A stretch of 64,000 bases of DNA from Rhodospirillaceae bacterium. GTDB taxonomy: Bacteria; Pseudomonadota; Alphaproteobacteria; Rhodospirillales; Rhodospirillaceae. The position numbers and the translations under genes were made by a program. Within the stretch, counting starts at the first letter, position 1, and each line of letters starts with the position of its first letter. Shown here piece by piece: positions 26,137-34,946 of this stretch. The notes below the pieces were generated by a model. That model was given only the letters and a program-made list of their open reading frames with translations. It was not told the origin of the DNA and did no database searches. The stretch lies in the NCBI GenBank assembly GCA_029243545.1, contig JAQWRV010000027.1:1-64000 (forward strand), given 5' to 3'.

Positions 26137-27179
26137 CCAGGCTCAAACACCTCAATCATAAATCCGTTTGGCGCGATGAAGGTCACGGCGCGGTGCGTGC
26201 CGAAGCTGGGTGAGGTGTAGGTTTCCGGCCCGGCGTGCACAGGCATATTTTCTGCTTTTGCGCGGGCGAGAATGGCGTCTAGGTCTTTCACGCTATAACT
26301 CCATATGGCCATGCCCCGGTTGGGCGGGCGCGGTGCGGCCAGTCCGGCGACCTCATGCTCGTCGGCGTATTCCACCAGCGGCGTGTGGCCTGTCTGTGAT
26401 CCTTTGGAGTGAATCAAGGTAAAACGAAACGGCACTTCGTATTCCGCCCAGGTGCGGTCGGAGCGCACTTCCATGTCGAGAACCTTGGTGAAGAAGTCCA
26501 CCATGGCGTCGGCATCTGGCACGATCTGGGTGGCGTAGACGGGCCCGCCGCGTCCGGTGCGTTTGTCATAGGCGCCTACTTGGGGCCGCCCGCCGCCCCG
26601 GCCAATTGCGATGATGCGCAAATATTCCGGTCCGAAGAACGGCGCCTCGGTCACCGGGTAGCTGTCACCATTGGGCGCGGAGACTTGAAACACCTCCACC
26701 TCCGGCACGGCCCGTTCATAGCCGAGCGTCAGCAAGGCTTGATCCCAGGCGTAAACATTCAGGGTGGGAAATCCCATGCCGTAGGGGCCGAGCTGTTTGC
26801 GGTTCCAGCTGTCGCGCATGGGCGGGGTCGGCTGTTCTGTCACCAGCACGCGCATCTGGATGGTGCCGTCGATCCCGGGGCGGCGGAACAGGTAAACCGC
26901 ATAGCCCAAATTGTCAGGCACGCCCCATAGCCGCCGTTGCGCCGCGCGCCCTTCTGAATCGACGGGATGCGGCCCGGATACCGTTAGCCCCATGCCCGTT
27001 TCGTAGAGTTTACGCAGGCCGGCAAGGTCGGGGGTGATGAAGGTTACGGTGTGCAGGGGGCCGGCGTTGGCATTTTGGGCGTTGGCGGTGGAGGCCATCA
27101 CATCGTCGTTGTTTTGTGCCCACACCGGAAGGGACGCCACAACGATAATTGCCATCAAAACGCTGAGAAACCGTTTCAT
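26133..27179 (-). CDS. exported VOC (glyoxalase/dioxygenase fold) protein
   Basis: 348 residues from ATG 27179, with GGGGAGGAT just upstream. Residues 1-21 are a signal peptide (FLSVLMAIIVVASLPVWAQ). Two vicinal-oxygen-chelate modules follow: HTVTFITPDLAGLRKLYETGMGL begins the first, and ATQIVPDADAMVDFFTKVLDM the second. Near the end, HRAVTFIAPNGFMIEVFEPG carries the metal-ligand Glu position. Cytoplasmic VOC proteins include glyoxalase I and extradiol dioxygenases, but export is unusual. The reaction is unknown. It converges on the sulfotransferase gene with a 4-base overlap. Confidence 0.82.
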   Translation of the reverse strand: MKRFLSVLMAIIVVASLPVWAQNNDDVMASTANAQNANAGPLHTVTFITPDLAGLRKLYETGMGLTVSGPHPVDSEGRAAQRRLWGVPDNLGYAVYLFRRPGIDGTIQMRVLVTEQPTPPMRDSWNRKQLGPYGMGFPTLNVYAWDQALLTLGYERAVPEVEVFQVSAPNGDSYPVTEAPFFGPEYLRIIAIGRGGGRPQVGAYDKRTGRGGPVYATQIVPDADAMVDFFTKVLDMEVRSDRTWAEYEVPFRFTLIHSKGSQTGHTPLVEYADEHEVAGLAAPRPPNRGMAIWSYSVKDLDAILARAKAENMPVHAGPETYTSPSFGTHRAVTFIAPNGFMIEVFEPG

Positions 27180-27283
27180 ATCCTCCCCCTTATGGAATTT
27201 ATGTTCATAAGCTAAACACACCCCTGTCTAGTTCACCACGCCCTGATCTTGACACTGCAGCGCAGGTGCGGTCCAAACGGAGC

Positions 27284-27808
27284 ATGCGGTTTTTTATTAC
27301 CATTGCCTTTGCCTTCGCTCTTACTTTATCCCTGGCGTCTTGCGGCTTTACGCCCATGTACGGCTCCAGTGGTGTGACCACGTCGGAGACGGTGGTCGCT
27401 CAGTTGTCGCAGATCGACGTGCGCCCCATAGCTGCGCGGCGCGGCATGGTTCTGCGTCAGCAGCTCAATGAAAAACTGCACCCTGCCGGTATGCGCAACA
27501 CTCGCTATGATTTGCAGGTGCGGGTGTCTCAGCGCACACAGGAGTTAGGGGTACGCAAAGACTCTACCACATCGCGCGCTAATCTTATTTTGACCGCCAA
27601 TTATATTTTGTGGGATGGCACCAAACGGCTGACCCGTGACCGGGTGCGCGCGTCAGTGTCTTACAACATCCTCGACGATCAATATGCCACCATTGCCTCG
27701 GAGCGCGATGCGGAAGCGCGGGCCTTGAAACAAGTCAGCGATGAAATTCGCATCCGCCTAGCTGTCTACTTCGACCGTAACGGCGCTCCGCAACAGGCGG
27801 CGCGTTAA
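27284..27808 (+). CDS. lptE: LPS-assembly lipoprotein LptE
   Basis: 174 residues from ATG 27284 (a GTG at 27266 is less likely). The lipoprotein signal ends SLASC (Cys20) and the mature protein starts CGFTPMYG, the hallmark of alphaproteobacterial LptE. It plugs the LptD barrel at the outer membrane for LPS insertion. Length and the YDLQVRVSQRTQELGVRKD strand region fit the family. holA follows after 4 bases, the usual pairing. leuS, its common upstream neighbour, is 2.8 kb away because of the inserted genes. Confidence 0.9.
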   Translation: MRFFITIAFAFALTLSLASCGFTPMYGSSGVTTSETVVAQLSQIDVRPIAARRGMVLRQQLNEKLHPAGMRNTRYDLQVRVSQRTQELGVRKDSTTSRANLILTANYILWDGTKRLTRDRVRASVSYNILDDQYATIASERDAEARALKQVSDEIRIRLAVYFDRNGAPQQAAR

Positions 27809-27812
27809 CCCT

Positions 27813-28847
27813 ATGAAAATTCAGGCTGGAAGGGCCGACGCGTTCGCCCGGTCCCCCGACATCAAAGCGCAAGCGGTATTGGTCTATGGCCCCGATAGTG
27901 GTCTGGTGCGCGAGCGGGTCGACGCATTGATGAATTCGGTGCTTAAGGGTGTTGCGGACCCCTTCTGTATGACAGATATCGATGCTGGCACCATTAAGTC
28001 TGATCCGGCCCGTCTTGCCGACGAGGCGGCCGCCATGGCGCTCACCGGCGCGCGGCGCGTGGTCAAAATACGGGATGCCACCGACACCATCGCGAAAACG
28101 GTCGAAGGTTTCCTCGACGACGCTATTGGCGATGCGCTGCTGGTGTTTGCCGCCGGCGACCTTGGTCCTCGCTCGACCCTGCGTAAAATATTTGAGAAGG
28201 CAGACAATGCCGCAGCCCTGCCCTGCTATGCGGACGACAGCCGCGCCCTTGATCAAGTGGTGCGTGAAACGCTGAAAGAGTCCGGCCTGTCGGCCGAACC
28301 TGATGCTTTGGCTTACCTGGTGGACCACCTTGGCGGCGACCGGGCCCTCAGCCGCAGGGAAATGGAAAAGCTGGCGCTCTACAAAGGTAAAAATGACGGC
28401 ACGGCGATCACGCTGGATGATGCCATGGCCTGTGTCGGCGATACCGCCGCGTTTGATCTGGATGACCTGGCCTATGCCATGGGCGACGGCGATCAACCGA
28501 CGGTTCAGCGGGTCTATGGTCGCATGACGGCCGAGGGCACCAGTCCCATTTCCATCCTCACTGCCGCCTCCCGCCATGTCATGCGTCTGCACCAAGTTCT
28601 GGGCCTGCGTAATGACGGCGGTAACATGGACCAGGCGATGATGAAGCTGCGCCCGCCAGTGTTTTTCAAACGCAAAAGCCAATTCAAAGCCCAGGCCGGA
28701 CGGTGGAATGGCAAGCTGCTGGCGCGGGCGCTGGATTTGTTGACCACGGCGGAACTGCAGGCTAAGTCCACTGACATGCCGATGCAGGCTCTGACCGAGC
28801 GAGCCTTGATGCAGGTCACCGCCGCCGCCAAAAGCGCCAGAAGGTAA
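27813..28847 (+). CDS. holA: DNA polymerase III delta subunit
   Basis: 344 residues, the usual length. N-terminal VLVYGPDSGLVRERVDAL is the modified Walker region of the delta clamp-loader subunit, with LTGARRVVKIRDA and the C-terminal LLTAASRHVMRLHQVL helices typical of HolA. It opens the sliding clamp during loading. It follows lptE by 4 bases, so they are co-transcribed. No anomalies seen. Confidence 0.95.
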   Translation: MKIQAGRADAFARSPDIKAQAVLVYGPDSGLVRERVDALMNSVLKGVADPFCMTDIDAGTIKSDPARLADEAAAMALTGARRVVKIRDATDTIAKTVEGFLDDAIGDALLVFAAGDLGPRSTLRKIFEKADNAAALPCYADDSRALDQVVRETLKESGLSAEPDALAYLVDHLGGDRALSRREMEKLALYKGKNDGTAITLDDAMACVGDTAAFDLDDLAYAMGDGDQPTVQRVYGRMTAEGTSPISILTAASRHVMRLHQVLGLRNDGGNMDQAMMKLRPPVFFKRKSQFKAQAGRWNGKLLARALDLLTTAELQAKSTDMPMQALTERALMQVTAAAKSARR

Positions 28848-28853
28848 GGGAAA

Positions 28854-29210
28854 TTAATTTTGGTGTTTAGGTTCTGAATAAATCAGATAGACGCCACCCG
28901 CGACAATCACCATTGTCCCCACATCCGTCCAGATCTACGGAACAACACCCCAAATCAACCAGCCCAGAAGGTTTACCCAAATCAGCGCTGTGTGATCAAA
29001 CGGGGCGACCACTGTAGCCGGGGCTAGTCTGAATGTATGGTTGATCAGCCTTAATCCGAGTATTCCTGTTACCGCAGTTCCAAGAAACAAAAGTGCATCC
29101 TCGGTGCCGGCTAAGACGTAAACACCGTTAAAGTTGTGAGCACATCAGAAAACAACTTCATGTAAGGCGCCATGGTCCAAATGCTGTCACGCTTACGGAT
29201 TCAGCGTGCA
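28854..29210 (-). pseudogene. EamA/DMT-family transporter remnant
   Basis: On the minus strand the segment from about 29143 to 28854 translates to DALLFLGTAVTGILGLRLIN, then APATVVAPFDHTALIWVNLL and GWLIWGVVP, followed by TAG, then IWTDVGTMVIVAGGVYLIYS to a TAA at 28854-28856. This is the last three to four helices of an EamA drug/metabolite transporter. The TAG falls where the family has Glu/Asp-rich residues. Upstream, a second frame gives DSIWTMAPYMKLFSDVLTT, which fits the preceding helix, so at least one frameshift is also present. The N-terminal half is absent. It fills the gap between holA and the second Rieske gene. Confidence 0.75.
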
Positions 29211-29338
29211 TTTACCATGACAAACACCTTTGAACGTATCAATTTCCTTCAAGAAACCTAATGTTTTATCTAACTCATCACTTCTCGCAACGAACTCTTT
29301 GTTTATCAGCCCATTGAGAAAAGGCTCTTTCTATTTTC

Positions 29339-30472
29339 TTACTCCGCCGCTTGCCGCATGGGCTTGCCCTTGGCTGAGAGGCGCGGCACCTCCGGTAGCA
29401 CCCAGCCTTTGGGATCTTCGCGCCGGGCCGGACTGGGAATCACCGCTGCTTTGTGCTCGCCGTATTCGTCTTCGTAAGTTTGCAAGTCAATGCCCCAGCC
29501 GCGAGCATAGAGCTCTTGGCGTTTCTTGCGGAAGGCGACCATCAGAGCATCGGACGCAACGGAAAACTCTTCGTGCAGGCCGGGCGGCAGCTCAACGGGA
29601 TTAAGGTTGTTGAGCACTACATGGTCTTCATTAAAAATCTGCAACGCGCGTTTGGTGGTGTCGCCGTCGAAAAACTTTTGGGTAAAGAAATTCCGTGACA
29701 ACTGCCAATAGGTCATCGTGGTGTTTTCATCCACTGGCGTGTTGCAATCGAACAAAGCGTTATTCCAACCGCGATTCATAAGGAGACGCAGCACAACAGT
29801 CATACCGCCGATGTGCCACTCCGGTTCGGCCATGACATCGACTTTTTCCCGGCGTCCGCGGACGAAACCCCAGAAGCCCGTGTCTGGTGGTGTTGGCATG
29901 GTCAGGCGGGCGCCATAGGACCACTCGCCGGGGAACGTTTCATACTTTTTAATCTCGGGCCAGTCGCGGCTGCCGAAGGACGGATGGACAAAGGCCGCGT
30001 GGGCGAAGTCGCAACCGTTCTCCAATACGCGGCCGTAATTGGCGCTCCACTTAAAGGTGCCGCGGACGTTGCGGCGGCCGGGCGCGTCGTATTCGGGAAA
30101 TTCGGGAATGGGCGGGCGTTCTTCTTCAGGTATATTGCCGAGGAACACCCAGATAAAGCCGTAGCGTTCTTGCACCGGGTAACTGTCGACGCGCACACGC
30201 TTGGGAATGCGTACATTTGGATGAGCCGGGATTTCGGCGCCGGAACCGTCGCCGCGATAACGCCAGCCGTGATAGGGGCACTCGATACAGCCGTTGTGCA
30301 CTAGGCCGTGGGAGAGAGACGCGCCGCGATGAATGCAGATGTCTGATAAACAATTCAGCGTGCCGTTCTCGTCGCGGAACAGAACATAGTCCTGGGCCAG
30401 CATGCGCACATGTTTAGGCTTGTCGGTCACCTCGTCCGCAAACCCCGCCACGTACCAGTTGTTCATCAGCAT
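29339..30472 (-). CDS. Rieske aromatic ring-hydroxylating oxygenase, alpha subunit (second)
   Basis: 377 residues. Rieske ligands are Cys46-x-His48 and Cys65-x2-His68 (CIHRG and CPYHGW). The catalytic iron site is ENGCDFAHAAFVHP with Asn152, Asp155, His158 and His163. The N-terminus MNNWYVAGFADEV and length resemble vanillate O-demethylase and related class IA oxygenases. A GGGGGTG ribosome site precedes the ATG. No ferredoxin reductase is encoded near it. It is unrelated in detail to the Rieske protein at 14689 (different spacing). The direction is opposite to the tannase-family gene, with about 530 bases between them. Confidence 0.9.
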   Translation of the reverse strand: MLMNNWYVAGFADEVTDKPKHVRMLAQDYVLFRDENGTLNCLSDICIHRGASLSHGLVHNGCIECPYHGWRYRGDGSGAEIPAHPNVRIPKRVRVDSYPVQERYGFIWVFLGNIPEEERPPIPEFPEYDAPGRRNVRGTFKWSANYGRVLENGCDFAHAAFVHPSFGSRDWPEIKKYETFPGEWSYGARLTMPTPPDTGFWGFVRGRREKVDVMAEPEWHIGGMTVVLRLLMNRGWNNALFDCNTPVDENTTMTYWQLSRNFFTQKFFDGDTTKRALQIFNEDHVVLNNLNPVELPPGLHEEFSVASDALMVAFRKKRQELYARGWGIDLQTYEDEYGEHKAAVIPSPARREDPKGWVLPEVPRLSAKGKPMRQAAE

Positions 30473-30638
30473 GGCTGCACCCCCTTTTCACTTCTCATCA
30501 TTGTGTACGGAAAAGAGACGGAAAGGGACTTAGATTCCCGGTAAACGACCACGCCTCGGATGGAGTTCCAAGATATGGTGCTTAAGGGGTATAGCGCTCA
30601 AAGCATGCTGCAGTTTTAAACGATGCGCCTAGACAGTT

Positions 30639-30880
30639 AAGCCGAGCCGGCCGCCGCAAATTTTCATGTCTTCGGTATGGGGGAAGGTGTAGTCAGCTTC
30701 GTAGGTGCCCGTGACGGAGAGATGTTGGCGGGTTTCGTTGATGGCTGGGGCGGGGGCGATGATTTTGGCGACACGGCCCCGCTCCTCCTGGACACCCTGG
30801 GTGTAGCAAATGGGCGCGAAGGTGGCTTTCGTGGCGGTGAGGAGGGAGGCGTGCTGGCTAAGTCTACCGATTCCAGTGTT
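30639..30880 (-). pseudogene. C-terminal fragment of an unidentified protein
   Basis: A protein-like frame without a start codon reads TGIGRLSQHASLLTATKATF, then APICYTQGVQEERGRVAKII, then APAPAINETRQHLSVTGTYE and ADYTFPHTEDMKICGGRLGL to a TAG at 30639-30641. A TGA lies in frame shortly upstream and no ATG is present, so only a tail is left. The composition is convincing for a real domain but I cannot name the family. The remaining parts of the gap between the Rieske gene and the tannase gene (30473-30638, 30928-31003) hold only promoter-like sequence. Confidence 0.5.
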
Positions 30881-30882
30881 TG

Positions 30883-30927
30883 ATGTAATAAAAACACTAT
30901 AAGCACTGCGTCATGTAATAAAAACAC
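30883..30927. repeat. paired 15-base direct repeats upstream of the tannase-family gene
   Basis: ATGTAATAAAAACAC occurs at 30883-30897 and again at 30913-30927, exactly 30 bases apart, close to three turns of the helix. The pair lies about 80-120 bases before the tannase-family ATG. Spacing on one helix face suggests an operator for a regulator, but a simple small duplication is possible. Confidence 0.5.
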
Positions 30928-31003
30928 GTCAAGGGTGGAATAAATTCCAGTCTTTTTATGGGGCTATTCCGGCTTATACTTATGCAAAGGAAATAAGGGG
31001 GAT

Positions 31004-32620
31004 ATGGCGATGAATATGCTGCGCGGGTCCTGTATGGCCATTTCTATGGTTGCGCTCGCCATTCACTCTGAACCAGTCCAGGCCGACGCTCAGGCTTGCC
31101 AAGATCTTGCTGATATAAGCCTCTCCGCGCTGCTGGATGCCCCATCGCAAATTACTGGCACGCACTTTGTCCCCGCTGATGGAAAACTTCCCGGCTTTTG
31201 CGATGTCATGGGCTACACCGCACCGCAGGTGGGTTGGCGCGCGCGTCTGCCGGAAGACTGGAACGGCCGTTTCCACATGGAAGGCTGCGGCACTCTGTGT
31301 GGTGTGCGCATGATCGAGAACGCCGACGATCCGTTGTCACGCAATACGGCTGTGGCGACAACGGATATGGGACGCTCCGCCCCGGTGGCTCCGGCGGAAT
31401 GGACCAGCACCGGACGGCCTGATTACAACACCATCATGCGCTCCGGTGAGTGGGCCTATAACAACGTAGAACAGGAATTAGATTACGCCTACCGCGGCAC
31501 CCATAAAGCGGTGCTGGCGTCCAAAGCCATCGTTACCGCTTACTACAGCAACGACATTGATCATGCCTACTGGCGCGGTTGCTCCACTGGCGGCCGCCAA
31601 GGCCTGATGCTGGCGCAAAGATTCCCGTGGCATTTCGACGGCATCATTGCCGGTGCCCCTGCGGAGATTGAGCCCGCTTACATCAACATTTTTTGGCGCA
31701 CACTGACCAACTTGACCAAAGATCGCCGCGTCATTCTTGGTCAGAGTCAAATTCCGGCAATGCATGCGGAAGTGATGAAACAATGCGATGGCGCCGACGG
31801 TTTGAAAGACGGTGTCATCGATGACCCATGGGCGTGCAAACCAAACTTGTCGGTCATGAAATGCAATTCAGGACGGCCATCGGACTCATGCCTGACGGAT
31901 GATCAAATCTCAGCCGCAGAACGTTTATACGAAGGTGCGTTTCTGTCTGATGGTCTGCGCGTAAGTTGGGGGTTACCAAAAGGCGGTGAGCTTGGCGTTA
32001 TGCGTTACATTCTTAACGACGCTGGAGAAGAAGGAACGTTCGAACCCATGGCGCAGGACCGCTTGCGCTACACGTGGTTCGATTACGACCCTGGCCCTGC
32101 TTACGACGCCGGTACGTTTGATCTCGACCGCGATTTCCCCCGTCTGTTCACTAAAGGGTTTTTACAGGCGCCGAGCAATCCTGACCTGACCGACTTCAAA
32201 CGCCGCGGCGGTAAGCTCATCACTTATCAAGGCCTCAACGATTTACTGAATGCGGAGCCGCTAATCGACTACGCCAAAAAAGTGGAGCGCGTTGTCGGCG
32301 GTGAAGAGGCTGCGGATGAATTCATGCGTTTGTATCTTATCCCCGGCATGAACCACTGCCGCGGCGGCACAGGTGTGGATACAGTGGATTGGGTGACGGA
32401 AATACAGGCCTGGGTCGAAGACGATGACGCACCGGGCACGGTCATGGGCTATCGCCGTGACCGTGATATTTCTCTGCCGGGTGCAGGCGCTTGGCCGCTG
32501 GATCCGGATACGGTGATTAAAACCCGGCCTCTCTATGACTATCCCAACAGCGCGCGCTACACCGGGCAGGGTGATGAAACCGATGCGGCAAACTTTGAAC
32601 CTCAACCACTATCGCACTGA
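31004..32620 (+). CDS. secreted tannase/feruloyl esterase family protein
   Basis: 538 residues. A signal peptide (about residues 1-27) precedes a mature alpha/beta hydrolase. The nucleophile motif is YWRGCSTGGRQG, with Cys next to Ser, and the catalytic His lies in GMNHCRGG, with Cys next to His. This is the CS-D-HC arrangement, in which a disulfide joins nucleophile and His, specific to the tannase/feruloyl-esterase family. It should hydrolyse aromatic or aliphatic esters outside the cytoplasm; the natural ester is unknown. An AAGGGGGAT ribosome site precedes the ATG. A paired direct repeat lies upstream. An exported VOC gene follows after 24 bases. Confidence 0.9.
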   Translation: MAMNMLRGSCMAISMVALAIHSEPVQADAQACQDLADISLSALLDAPSQITGTHFVPADGKLPGFCDVMGYTAPQVGWRARLPEDWNGRFHMEGCGTLCGVRMIENADDPLSRNTAVATTDMGRSAPVAPAEWTSTGRPDYNTIMRSGEWAYNNVEQELDYAYRGTHKAVLASKAIVTAYYSNDIDHAYWRGCSTGGRQGLMLAQRFPWHFDGIIAGAPAEIEPAYINIFWRTLTNLTKDRRVILGQSQIPAMHAEVMKQCDGADGLKDGVIDDPWACKPNLSVMKCNSGRPSDSCLTDDQISAAERLYEGAFLSDGLRVSWGLPKGGELGVMRYILNDAGEEGTFEPMAQDRLRYTWFDYDPGPAYDAGTFDLDRDFPRLFTKGFLQAPSNPDLTDFKRRGGKLITYQGLNDLLNAEPLIDYAKKVERVVGGEEAADEFMRLYLIPGMNHCRGGTGVDTVDWVTEIQAWVEDDDAPGTVMGYRRDRDISLPGAGAWPLDPDTVIKTRPLYDYPNSARYTGQGDETDAANFEPQPLSH

Positions 32621-32644
32621 TTTGAGCCGTACGAAGGGTTTGTC

Positions 32645-33218
32645 ATGAAACGCATACTTGCGGTTTTTATTTTTTTCTTTTTCGATTTCACATTCGGCTA
32701 AGACTCAAGAACCGGATTTTCCTGACGGCTTTATTCTTTCGCCCTTGATGCGCTCTACACACTTTGTCCGGGACATCGATGAGTCTGTGAAACTCTACGG
32801 CGCCATCTTGGGCCTTAAACCGCGCGTGGAGCGCACTGCCAGCGGGAAAGAGTGGGATCAAATTCTTGGCGTGGAGAACAAGACGGTCCGCGTGATGATT
32901 CTTCAGTCGGGCGAATACGTGTTCGCCAACGTTGGTCTATTTCAGTTTGTTGGAGAAAAGCAGCCGCCCCACCCCGTGCCCCGCACTTCTGTGGAAACTG
33001 GCGATGCAGCTTTGGTGTTTCTCACCAGTGATATTTTCGGGATCAATGAAAAAGTGAAGGCCGCGGGTTACGCGATTGTCTCTGAGCCGATCGTACTGTC
33101 TCCGAAAGAAGGGTCAGACACCCAGTCCTATGAAATGCTGTTTTTTGATCTTGACGGAATTCTAGTAAATCTCATTCAGCGCAACGTTCCTAATTCTCAA
33201 GTGCCTTCTTCAGACTAA
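32645..33218 (+). CDS. exported VOC protein with frameshift in the signal peptide
   Basis: About 190 residues. From ATG 32645 the frame reads MKRILAVFIFFFF and stops at a TAA after 18 codons. The VOC domain itself (LMRSTHFVRDIDESVKLYGA onward, ending MLFFDLDGILVNLIQR) is in the +1 frame. Removing one T from the T7 run at 32670-32676 joins them into a normal signal peptide, FSISHSAKTQE. So either the sequence has an extra T or the gene is off or phase-variable. The VOC fold fits glyoxalase-like or dioxygenase-like proteins; function unknown. It follows the tannase-family gene by 24 bases and is probably in the same operon. Confidence 0.7.
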
Positions 33219-33521
33219 AATGACCCCAGTGACACCCAATGCGCGGTTTTTGATGCCGATTCTTTATTGCGCGCCTCAGGCTGTCCTACACCGAGTCGCA
33301 AAACGGCAGATTACAGGTCTTTCAACCATCGGTGACCAGGCCTGTCCTTAGCCCGACCTATGGTTTTTCGGCCACACTAATGGACCCAAAATAGGGCCAT
33401 TGTGCGCGAAATGTCACAAAGCTGAACACATGACGAAACTTTCATACGCTATACCTTGACCGTCGTCCGCCCGGCGCGCATTTTTCAGAAATGTTAATAT
33501 TTGAGCGTGTATATTAAACCC
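33219..33521. other. intergenic region, no gene seen
   Basis: About 300 bases between the VOC gene and the outer-membrane protein gene. I find no coding frame of family character. A TTGACC near 33457 and an AT-rich ATGTTAATATTTG stretch near 33490 may belong to the promoter of the next gene. Confidence 0.4.
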
Positions 33522-34307
33522 ATGGCAACCCGTTTTTCATATAGCAGCGGATTAGCGGCACTGGCTGCTATTGCCCTCTTTGCGGCACCCGTATGGGCTA
33601 CCGATTGGAGTGTGGGCGGGGCCTGGAGCGCGCTTGACGAAAACGGCGTTCCTATTGTTGCTGAGCCGCTGGCTGAAGAGAAAAACGTTTCTTCTGCTGT
33701 ATCTCTGGCTTTCGACTTACCGTCGACCACGATAACAGAGTCCGCTCTTACGATCGGTTATGCGTTGTCCGCTTTCGGTACGCTGCCCGTTGATACAGAC
33801 CCGGCAGAGCTGGATTGGGATGAGACGTCTATCTCCGTCTCTGAGCGAAGTCAGCCCGTTGATATTTATGGAACTTATTCGGCGTCAGTTTTCGGCGGTG
33901 AAGTAGGGGTCTTTGGTGGTGTTGCAGATTTCCGCAGCGCCTTCTCCATGGAGCCAATCATCTCGCGCACGGTCGGTGCATCTGTTGGTTATGCCGGGTT
34001 CTACTTGCGCGGCGCTTACCAAGATGCGGGACCTGATGGATTACTCGACGGCCGCCGCGCCTGGCAGGCTGGACTTGGCTATGGCTCTGGCGACTTTGAC
34101 CTGCGCGTAACCTATGTGCAGTCGGCTTTTCTTCAAGGCAGTCCGGCAGAGCTTGAGGGCAAACAATGGATGATCGGCGGGTTGGTGCAGCTAACCCCGT
34201 CTATCTTGCTCAACGCCAACGCTTTCTACATCGACCGTGAAACGATTATGCCTACGGTTGAGCCCCTTGGTACCGGTGCCAGGGTCGGCATGCAACTGCG
34301 TTTCTAG
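33522..34307 (+). CDS. predicted outer-membrane beta-barrel protein
   Basis: 261 residues from ATG 33522. A signal peptide (GLAALAAIALFAAPVWA) precedes TDWSVGGAWSAL, which opens a series of alternating beta strands (VDIYGTYSASVFGGEVGVFG, FYLRGAYQDA, GKQWMIGGLVQLTP) and ends MQLRF. A terminal Phe and strand pattern fit a small porin-like barrel of the outer membrane. A GTG at 33507 is an alternative start. No ribosome site is obvious. Its stop overlaps the convergent thiE-like gene by 4 bases. The specific family is not recognised. Confidence 0.7.
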   Translation: MATRFSYSSGLAALAAIALFAAPVWATDWSVGGAWSALDENGVPIVAEPLAEEKNVSSAVSLAFDLPSTTITESALTIGYALSAFGTLPVDTDPAELDWDETSISVSERSQPVDIYGTYSASVFGGEVGVFGGVADFRSAFSMEPIISRTVGASVGYAGFYLRGAYQDAGPDGLLDGRRAWQAGLGYGSGDFDLRVTYVQSAFLQGSPAELEGKQWMIGGLVQLTPSILLNANAFYIDRETIMPTVEPLGTGARVGMQLRF

Positions 34308-34918
34308 AGCTCTTTCAAGAAACCAATTCCTGCGGTTCCTTTTGCGCCGAGCACCTTTAGGCGTTTGTGCTGCGCAAGGGTGACGCCGCCCAACGCATAC
34401 ACGGGTGACGGTATAACACGGGCTAAGGCGGCGAACCTGAGGGCGCCAAGCGGTTTCACGCCGGGATGGCTGATTGTCGCTTCCACCGGCGACAGCACCA
34501 CCGCATCTGCTGCCATATGCTGCGCCTTTTGCATGCGGATTACGCCATGAGCAGACATGGTGACCAATTTGCCGCGTTGCCTCCAAAGCTGAACCGGCGC
34601 CAAAGGCTGTCGCGTCGTCATGTGCTCGGGCAGGTGAACACCATTGGCATTAACGCGGTCGGCCAACCGCCAATCACCGGCGATGAGAAAAACTATGCCA
34701 CGCTGGTGACACACCGCAGCGGTTTGTTTCGCAAGGTTATCCCGATCATTTGCCCCATAGTGGCGAAAGATGAGCCCCCAACTACAGGGAATCGACGCGG
34801 CGACTGCAACGGGGTCTGGAAGGCGTTTCTCATCGGTCATCACCAGGACCGGCGGCAAGAGACTTTTGTATTGCCGCTTCCGCTTTGCTAGCGTCAATAA
34901 TCTTGAATTGAACGTCAT
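34304..34918 (-). CDS. thiamine-phosphate synthase/TenI-like protein
   Basis: 204 residues, TIM-barrel type. VLVMTDEKRLPDPVAVA at the start, FLIAGDWRLADRVNANGVHL in the middle (the D-x-A-x-x-x-G-V-H-L motif) and PVYALGGVTLAQH near the end match ThiE/TenI. It would make thiamine phosphate or act as a TenI-like aminotransferase/isomerase homologue. The N-terminal part is longer and less typical, and the usual pyrophosphate-binding residues are weak, so a ThiE-like protein of other function is possible. No other thiamine genes are near. It is divergent from the PLP-homeostasis gene, as in several alphaproteobacteria. Confidence 0.75.
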   Translation of the reverse strand: MTFNSRLLTLAKRKRQYKSLLPPVLVMTDEKRLPDPVAVAASIPCSWGLIFRHYGANDRDNLAKQTAAVCHQRGIVFLIAGDWRLADRVNANGVHLPEHMTTRQPLAPVQLWRQRGKLVTMSAHGVIRMQKAQHMAADAVVLSPVEATISHPGVKPLGALRFAALARVIPSPVYALGGVTLAQHKRLKVLGAKGTAGIGFLKEL

Positions 34919-34946
34919 GCCGGCATTCTAGGAGAGCATAGCGCCA

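Noticed and set aside
27735-28682. 315-codon frame antisense to holA
   Set aside because: holA is unmistakable and the antisense frame has biased composition with no recognisable domain.
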